This document shows positions 7,056 to 11,000 of a stretch of 11,000 nucleotides of DNA, one piece after another (position 1 is the stretch's first letter; each line of letters opens with the position of its first letter). The position numbers and the translations under genes are program-made. The notes under the pieces were generated by a model. That model was given only the letters and a program-made list of their open reading frames with translations, did no database searches and had not been told where the DNA came from. Source of the stretch: Vulcanimicrobiota bacterium (GTDB lineage: Bacteria > Vulcanimicrobiota > Vulcanimicrobiia > Vulcanimicrobiales > Vulcanimicrobiaceae); assembly GCA_030040695.1 (NCBI GenBank), contig JASHTE010000090.1, positions 1-11,000 on the forward strand, in the 5' to 3' direction.

Positions 7056-7896
7056 TGGCAGTCCTTCGACTTCGCGCCTTCGGCGCTACGCTCAGGATGA
7101 CAAGGCTCAGCAACGCTGCCTTCTGGTACATCGAGACGCGAGGGCGCGAGAGATCACTGCGGTAGTGCGCGCGTTCGACTGCCCGCACGATCGCGAGGCC
7201 ACCGAGGCGATAGAGTGAGAGCTGCCGCTGCAGCGGGCGAGGTGCGATCCGCTCGAGCTCGCATCCCGATGCGAGCAATGCTTTCGCACGCTCGCAGTGC
7301 GAACGCACCGCGCCGGCAATGCCTTGCGAGCGCACCTCCGACTGCACGAGGTAGCTGCGTCCTTTCTGCTCGTCCCACGTGACGTCTTGGGCGAAGTTCG
7401 CCAGCTGTAAGCCGATGCAGACATCGTCGGAGAGCCTTTCCGTCTGCGCGTTCGAGATGCCGAAAACCCCCAGCACCATTCGCCCGACAGGCGCCGCAGA
7501 ATACGTACAGTACTCGCGCAGCTCCTCCCATGTCTCGTAGCGCCGTCCATCCTGATCGCGGACGTTCGCCTCGATCAAATCCTCAAACGGTTTCGACGAG
7601 AGCCCATAGTGCCTCACCGTGTCGCGCAGCGCAACGAGGACGGGGTGCACCGGAGCCTCTCCCGCGAAGAGCGCCCGCACCTGCGCCTGCCAAAGGCCGA
7701 GGCGTTCGCGCGCGTCCTCACCGCTCTCGTCGCCGAAATCGTCGGTCGTGCGGCAATATGCATAGACGCGCATAAGGTCCGCTCGGAGCCGGCTCTTCCT
7801 CGGCAGGCCCGAGACGATGAGAAAATTCTCGTAGTGCTTGCGCGTCAGCAACCTGCAATACGCGTCCGCCGCTTGGAGCTCGGAGAATTCACTCAC
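7048..7896 (-). CDS. hpnC: Hydroxysqualene synthase HpnC
   Basis: A 282-residue squalene/phytoene synthase-family enzyme that converts presqualene diphosphate to hydroxysqualene (EC 4.2.3.156). The HpnC-like opening LTRKHYENFLIVSGLPRKSR (17-36) and the two Asp motifs TDDFGDE (51-57) and NFAQDVTWDEQKGRSYL (167-183) are clear. GTG at 7896 is chosen over the in-frame TTG at 7938. It has a GAGGGA Shine-Dalgarno exactly six bases away and a GTGA overlap with the fni stop, and the 14 extra residues from 7938 are translated repeat. At the other end, residues 265-279 (LVILSVAPKARSRRT) are also encoded by a repeat copy, so the native C-terminus was probably near residue 264. It overlaps hpnD by eight bases. 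Confidence 0.93.
   Translation of the reverse strand: MSEFSELQAADAYCRLLTRKHYENFLIVSGLPRKSRLRADLMRVYAYCRTTDDFGDESGEDARERLGLWQAQVRALFAGEAPVHPVLVALRDTVRHYGLSSKPFEDLIEANVRDQDGRRYETWEELREYCTYSAAPVGRMVLGVFGISNAQTERLSDDVCIGLQLANFAQDVTWDEQKGRSYLVQSEVRSQGIAGAVRSHCERAKALLASGCELERIAPRPLQRQLSLYRLGGLAIVRAVERAHYRSDLSRPRVSMYQKAALLSLVILSVAPKARSRRTANA
7061..7103 (-). repeat. Dispersed GGATGACAA repeat, copy B (hpnC/hpnD junction)
   Basis: The plus strand starts GTCCTTCGACTTCGCG and ends CTACGCTCAGGATGACAA. The copy lies inside the 3' end of hpnC, where it is translated as residues 265-279. Its last bases (GAAGGA on the minus strand) form the ribosome binding site of hpnD. The centre (CGCCTTCGGCG) is a short inverted repeat not present in the same form in the other copies. 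Confidence 0.85.
7062..7067 (-). promoter_or_regulatory. Ribosome binding site of hpnD, contributed by the repeat
   Basis: The minus strand reads GAAGGA followed by six bases and then ATG. It sits in the terminal GTCGAAGGAC part of repeat copy B and supports the start at 7055. Confidence 0.75.
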
Positions 7897-8975
7897 AGGC
7901 GGTCCCTCGACTCCGCTCCACTCCGCCCGGGATGACAAGAGCGCAATCTCGGAGTTGCCTTGAGCTCCGCTACGCTGCGTGCGCCGATGCAGAACATTGC
8001 GATGCGTATCGTCGTCGTGAGCTCCCAGGCAAGCTCTTCCGCTCGCTCCTCACTCTCTGCGGCGCGGCGCAAGAACGCTCCGGCGATCCCCACGAGATCG
8101 GCACCAAGAGCGATCGCCTTCGCAACGTCGATTCCGTCGCGAACGCCCCCGCTTGCGATGAGATAGGCGTCGGGTTCGGCCCGGCGCGCCGCCACGATAC
8201 ACTCGGCGCTCGGGATACCCCATCCCGCGAAGGCTCGGGCAACGCGCGTGCGGGCTGGTTCTTGTAGGCGCTCCGCCTCGACCTCGCTCCACGACGTCCC
8301 ACCGGCACCCGCGAGATCGACGGCGGCTGCACCGGCGCGCAGGAGCTGCGTCACGACGTCCGGCGCGATGCCCCAGCCGACTTCCTTCACGATCACGGGA
8401 GTCTCGAGATCGTTGCACAGTCGTGCAATCTGTTGCAGTAGTCCGGAGAAGCAGGTGTCGCCCTCCACTTGTACCGCCTCTTGCAGCGCGTTCAAGTGCA
8501 ACACGAGCGCATCGGCGCGCAACGACTCCACAAGCCGCGCGCACTCCTGCGCACCGTAGCCACGGTTCAGCTGCACGGCTCCGATGTTTGCGAGCAGTGG
8601 AACGTCCGGTATTTCGTCGCGTACGTCGAACGTAGCGAGAAGCTCGGGATGCTCGAGCAGCACGCGGCCGGAACCGACGCCCATCGCGAGGCCGCAGCGC
8701 TGTGCGACGCGCGCCAGTCGGCGATTGATGCGCTGTGCCTCCTGCGTCCCGCCCGTCATGCACGAGATGAGGAGCGGCGCGCGAAGCGCTCGACCGAGGA
8801 AGGAGGCGGCGCACTCGACGTCCTCGAGATCGATCTCGGGCAGCGCGCAATGTACGAATCGCCAACGCTCGAATCCGCTCGTCACGCCTTTTGCCGCAAC
8901 GTCCTGCTCGATGTTGATGCGCAGGTGGTCGGCCTTGCGCTCCGTCGTCACGTCAACGCGATCGGCTTGCAACAT
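7893..8975 (-). CDS. fni: Type 2 isopentenyl-diphosphate delta-isomerase (FMN-dependent)
   Basis: A 360-residue TIM-barrel flavoprotein that interconverts IPP and DMAPP (EC 5.3.3.2), giving the allylic primer for prenyl chain growth. Family marks are RKADHL (13-18), MTGG (73-76), GSGRVLLEHPE (101-111) and HLNALQEAVQ (160-169, with the Mg/substrate-binding Asn, Gln and Glu). VKEVGWG (196-202), GAGGTSW (223-229) and SGGVRDG (275-281) form the FMN phosphate-binding part. The start is uncertain. ATG at 8975 overlaps the upstream synthase by 23 bases. GTG at 8951, one base after that gene's stop, would give MTTERKADHL, closer to typical family N-termini. ATG at 8999 is also possible; no option has a strong Shine-Dalgarno. 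The last 14 residues (CHPGRSGAESRDRL) are encoded by repeat copy C and are not expected in the family. Confidence 0.94.
   Translation of the reverse strand: MLQADRVDVTTERKADHLRINIEQDVAAKGVTSGFERWRFVHCALPEIDLEDVECAASFLGRALRAPLLISCMTGGTQEAQRINRRLARVAQRCGLAMGVGSGRVLLEHPELLATFDVRDEIPDVPLLANIGAVQLNRGYGAQECARLVESLRADALVLHLNALQEAVQVEGDTCFSGLLQQIARLCNDLETPVIVKEVGWGIAPDVVTQLLRAGAAAVDLAGAGGTSWSEVEAERLQEPARTRVARAFAGWGIPSAECIVAARRAEPDAYLIASGGVRDGIDVAKAIALGADLVGIAGAFLRRAAESEERAEELAWELTTTIRIAMFCIGARSVAELKATPRLRSCHPGRSGAESRDRL
7902..7938 (-). repeat. Dispersed GGATGACAA repeat, copy C (fni/hpnC junction)
   Basis: The plus strand starts GTCCCTCGACTCCGCTCC and ends CCGCCCGGGATGACAA. The copy is translated as the end of Fni (from about CHPGRSG onward). 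Its terminal GTCGAGGGAC on the minus strand gives hpnC its ribosome binding site. The orientation is the same as in the other three copies. Confidence 0.85.
7903..7908 (-). promoter_or_regulatory. Ribosome binding site of hpnC, contributed by the repeat
   Basis: The minus strand reads GAGGGA, six bases, then GTG at 7896. It decides the hpnC start in favour of GTG over the upstream TTG. The spacing is identical to that at hpnD. Confidence 0.75.
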
Positions 8976-10002
8976 ACGTAGCCATCTCACGATAGGCATC
9001 GAGGAATGGTGCCCGCACCTCGCACGATGCGATGACGTCGATCGACTTTTCGGCGAAGCGCAGCGGTGCCGAAAGCGTCAGCTCAGGACCGCCGGCTTCC
9101 TGCAAGAGCGCGCGAATCTGTTCCGTTGCTTCTTCGGTTCGCTCGGTGAACGCGTCGAGCAAGCGGCGTTGCTTCTCGGGCGGCAGCGAATGATAGGCTG
9201 CGACGAGCGGAAAGGAGGCTTTGCGGCGCCCGACGTCGCCGGCGCTCGACTTCCCGGTGAGCGCGGGATCGCCCCACGTACCCAGCCAGTCGTCGCGCAT
9301 TTGGAACGCGAGCCCCAAGAGGTATCCCGCTCGACGGAATCGCCGCACGGTACGCTCCGGTGCGCCTGCGGCGAGCGCGCCCATCGCGAGCCCCGCGCTG
9401 AGGAGCGCGCCCGTCTTCGCGCGCACCATACGAAGGTAGGCGCGCAGCGGAATCTGGATGCGCCCTTCAAGCGAAAGATCGAGGCATTGCCCCTCGACGA
9501 CTTCGAGCGTCGCAGTCGAGAGCGCACACACCGCGCGCATCGTGCGCTCCGGATCGGCGGCTCCCTCCGCTAACGCGCGAAAAGCGAGAGCGTGAAGAGC
9601 GTCCCCGGCATTGATGCCTTGCGCAACGCCCCACACGGCCCACACCGTCGGCCTGCCATGGCGGTTGCGATCGCCGTCTTGAATGTCGTCGTGAACGAGC
9701 GTGAAGTTGTGTACCCACTCGACTGCCGTCGCTGCGGCGATCGCTTCTTCTGCGCTCCCACCGCACGCTTCGCAGGCCCAAAGGCAGAGACTCGGACGGA
9801 TGAGCTTCCCCGTCGGTCGCGTGCGCGGATTACCACGCTCGTCGAGCCATCCCATGTGATAACCCGACATGCGACCCGTCATCGTGGCGGGACGCAACTC
9901 GGCGGCGCGCATCGCGGCCGCAATACGCTCGGGATAGATGCTCAACATCGACGGCAGAACGTCGATCGGTTGCTGAACGAGGGCCACCTGAGCGCGTTCC
10001 AT
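8953..10002 (-). CDS. All-trans polyprenyl diphosphate synthase (FPP/GGPP synthase family)
   Basis: A 349-residue all-helical prenyltransferase that adds IPP to allylic diphosphates. In this operon the needed product is FPP for HpnD, but chain length cannot be read with certainty. The first Asp-rich motif is DDIQD at 105-109, followed by GDRNRHGRP. GKLIRP (65-70) is the usual IPP-binding GKxxRP motif. The second motif is FQMRDDWLGTWGD at 233-245: it has D237 and D238, but Gly241 where many synthases have the third Asp, as in the DDxLGxWGD subfamily. The frame extends upstream to 10119, but the extra residues lie within the reductase gene. ATG at 10002 starts 28 bases after that gene's stop but lacks a nearby Shine-Dalgarno; a GAGGAG is better placed for a CTG at 10017. 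The fni gene follows directly. Confidence 0.88.
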   Translation of the reverse strand: MERAQVALVQQPIDVLPSMLSIYPERIAAAMRAAELRPATMTGRMSGYHMGWLDERGNPRTRPTGKLIRPSLCLWACEACGGSAEEAIAAATAVEWVHNFTLVHDDIQDGDRNRHGRPTVWAVWGVAQGINAGDALHALAFRALAEGAADPERTMRAVCALSTATLEVVEGQCLDLSLEGRIQIPLRAYLRMVRAKTGALLSAGLAMGALAAGAPERTVRRFRRAGYLLGLAFQMRDDWLGTWGDPALTGKSSAGDVGRRKASFPLVAAYHSLPPEKQRRLLDAFTERTEEATEQIRALLQEAGGPELTLSAPLRFAEKSIDVIASCEVRAPFLDAYREMATYVASRSR

Positions 10003-10030
10003 CTCGCGGCAGGACAGCCCTATCTCCTCG

Positions 10031-10876
10031 CTAGGCCGGTGCCGACTTCCCCTTGCCCGCCAGGGCGTCGAGCTCCGCATACCGTTCGGGAGCGAGACGA
10101 ATGGCGGCAGCCGCAACATTCTCCTCGAGGTGCTCGATCGACTGCGTTCCAGGAATCGGCAACATTATCGGCGAGCGGTGCAAGAGCCAGGCGAGTGCGA
10201 CCTCCGTTCCAATTTGATGGATGTCGCCCGCGTTGAGCGGAAACCACGGGAGAAACGCGATGCGCTCTTGCTCGCAATACTCGAGTACCGGCTCGCTCTC
10301 GCGATCACGCACGTTGTAGCGGTTTTGCACGGAGACGATCTCGACGATGCCGCGCGCCCCTTCGAGGTGCTCGACGTCGACGTTGCACAGCCCGACATGC
10401 CGGATCTTTCCTTCGCGTTGCATCTCGGCGAGTACGCCGACTTGGTCGCTCCACGGAACCTTCGGGTCGGGGCGATGGAGCTGATACAGGTCGATACGAT
10501 CGAGGCGCAGGCGTTGCAGACTTCCCTCGACGCACTTGCGCAGACGCTCCGGGCGACAGTCGGGAGCCCACTGATTAGGGCCGCTACGCGTCAAGCCGCC
10601 TTTCGTCCCGATGACGAACCCCTCCGCGTACGGGTAGAGCGCCTCGGCGATGAGCTCTTCGCTGACGTTCGGTCCGTACGAGTCGGCGGTGTCGATGAAG
10701 TTGATGTCGAGCTCGGGGACGTGCCTGAGCACTGCGAGCGCATTCGCGCGATCCTTCGGCGGCCCCCAGATTCCGGGACCCGTGATGCGCATTGCGCCGT
10801 ATCCCATACGGTTCACGGTAAGGCCGCCGAGTGAAACGGTGCCGGCGGCGCCGGCATCAAGCTGTTCCGCATTCAT
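10031..10876 (-). CDS. Aldo/keto reductase, YdbC/PdxI-like
   Basis: A 281-residue NADPH-dependent (beta/alpha)8 aldo/keto reductase. The catalytic tetrad is intact: D62 and Y67 in IDTADSYGPNVSEE, K92 in IGTKGG and H134 in DLYQLHRPD. The sequences MGYGAMRITGPGIWGPPKDR (24-43) and EALYPYAE (78-85) closely resemble E. coli YdbC, described as a pyridoxal reductase (PdxI). The family assignment is sure; the substrate is an inference from that resemblance. An AGAGGA Shine-Dalgarno lies five bases before the ATG. It is the first gene of the minus-strand series, 28 bases ahead of the polyprenyl synthase, which suggests co-transcription with hopanoid synthesis. It might reduce an isoprenoid aldehyde or ketone, or have an unrelated vitamin B6 role; the sequence does not decide. 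Confidence 0.9.
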   Translation of the reverse strand: MNAEQLDAGAAGTVSLGGLTVNRMGYGAMRITGPGIWGPPKDRANALAVLRHVPELDINFIDTADSYGPNVSEELIAEALYPYAEGFVIGTKGGLTRSGPNQWAPDCRPERLRKCVEGSLQRLRLDRIDLYQLHRPDPKVPWSDQVGVLAEMQREGKIRHVGLCNVDVEHLEGARGIVEIVSVQNRYNVRDRESEPVLEYCEQERIAFLPWFPLNAGDIHQIGTEVALAWLLHRSPIMLPIPGTQSIEHLEENVAAAAIRLAPERYAELDALAGKGKSAPA

Positions 10877-10881
10877 GGCTT

Positions 10882-10887
10882 TCCTCT
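10882..10887 (-). promoter_or_regulatory. Ribosome binding site of the aldo/keto reductase gene
   Basis: The minus strand reads AGAGGA, five bases, then ATG at 10876. This strong site supports the chosen start. Confidence 0.7.
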
Positions 10888-10907
10888 TATACCACTACTC
10901 CACCCGG

Positions 10908-10936
10908 CCCTCGACGCACTTCGCTCGGGATGACAA
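10908..10936 (-). repeat. Dispersed GGATGACAA repeat, copy D (upstream of operon)
   Basis: The plus strand starts CCCTCGACGCACTTCGC and ends TCGGGATGACAA. It is the shortest copy, 32 bases upstream of the reductase ATG and in the same orientation as copies A to C. Unlike B and C it is not translated and does not supply the adjacent ribosome binding site. Confidence 0.8.
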
Positions 10937-10986
10937 AGCGAGGGGCGAGCGAAACCTTGCTTCATGGGCGCTCATATGGAAAGACA

Positions 10987-11000
10987 ATGAGCAAAGGGGC
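10987..11000 (+). CDS. Possible start of a plus-strand gene, cut by the window edge
   Basis: ATGAGCAAAGGGGC begins a frame (Met-Ser-Lys-Gly) that is open to the edge of the window. GGAAAG lies three bases upstream and could act as a somewhat close Shine-Dalgarno. With four codons visible nothing can be said about the product, and the match may be chance. Confidence 0.2.

Larger units (their letters stand above)
10877..10986. other. Intergenic region upstream of the operon
   Basis: This stretch should hold the promoter of the minus-strand operon, but I see no convincing -35/-10 pair. It contains the AGAGGA ribosome binding site of the reductase gene (10882-10887) and repeat copy D. The rest, about 10937-10986, shows no clear structure. 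Confidence 0.5.

Noticed and set aside
6162..7896. Phytoene/carotenoid synthesis by the two synthase-family genes
   Set aside because: Adjacency to hpnE and shc and the HpnC/HpnD-specific motifs fit squalene, not phytoene.
7897..7938. Longer hpnC from TTG at 7938 (14 extra N-terminal residues)
   Set aside because: The extra residues are translated repeat inside fni. GTG at 7896 has a well-spaced GAGGGA and a GTGA overlap.
10003..10119. N-terminal extension of the polyprenyl synthase to 10119
   Set aside because: Most of it overlaps the reductase gene and has no family similarity.
10886..10894. Extended -10-like TGGTATAAG on the minus strand
   Set aside because: Transcription from it would begin almost at the ATG and remove the good AGAGGA binding site; there is no matching -35.
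2836..10936. CRISPR array
   Set aside because: The repeat copies are thousands of bases apart, without regular spacers or cas genes.

Overview
The window comes from a GC-rich bacterial chromosome that is densely packed with genes. It is dominated by a long minus-strand operon for hopanoid (C30 triterpene) synthesis. Squalene made by the HpnC/HpnD/HpnE route and cyclised by Shc is a bacterial trait. Short dispersed intergenic repeats ending in GGATGACAA resemble those common in assemblies of little-cultured soil and freshwater bacteria. The phylum cannot be fixed from the sequence; an uncultured GC-rich lineage such as Eremiobacterota is only a guess.

Layout. (1) Positions 1-1503, plus strand: the end or whole of an unrecognised 200-residue protein, coupled by a 4-base TTGA overlap to a CPBP-family (CAAX protease-like) membrane protein. 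(2) Positions 1443-2803, minus strand: a 136-residue secreted protein of unknown function, followed after 11 bases by a proline iminopeptidase whose 3' end overlaps the CPBP gene tail-to-tail by 61 bases. (3) Positions 2921-10876, minus strand, read right to left: a YdbC/PdxI-like aldo/keto reductase, an all-trans polyprenyl diphosphate synthase, type 2 IPP isomerase (fni), hpnC, hpnD, hpnE and shc. Spacings run from a 47-base maximum possible overlap to a 30-base gap, so this is very probably one transcript. (4) Positions 10877-11000: intergenic, with one repeat copy and possibly the first codons of a plus-strand gene.

How it works together. Fni balances IPP and DMAPP, and the polyprenyl synthase condenses them, presumably to FPP. 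HpnD joins two FPP into presqualene diphosphate, HpnC converts that to hydroxysqualene, HpnE reduces it to squalene, and Shc cyclises squalene to hopene/hopanol. The operon is thus an IPP-to-hopene cassette. No tailoring genes (hpnG, hpnH and so on) are visible, and the job of the reductase at its head is unknown.

The most unusual signal is a dispersed repeat with four clear copies, all in the same orientation. Two copies sit exactly on gene junctions inside the operon (fni/hpnC and hpnC/hpnD). There the repeat encodes the C-terminal tail of the upstream enzyme and also supplies the Shine-Dalgarno sequence, 6 bases before the start codon, of the downstream one.
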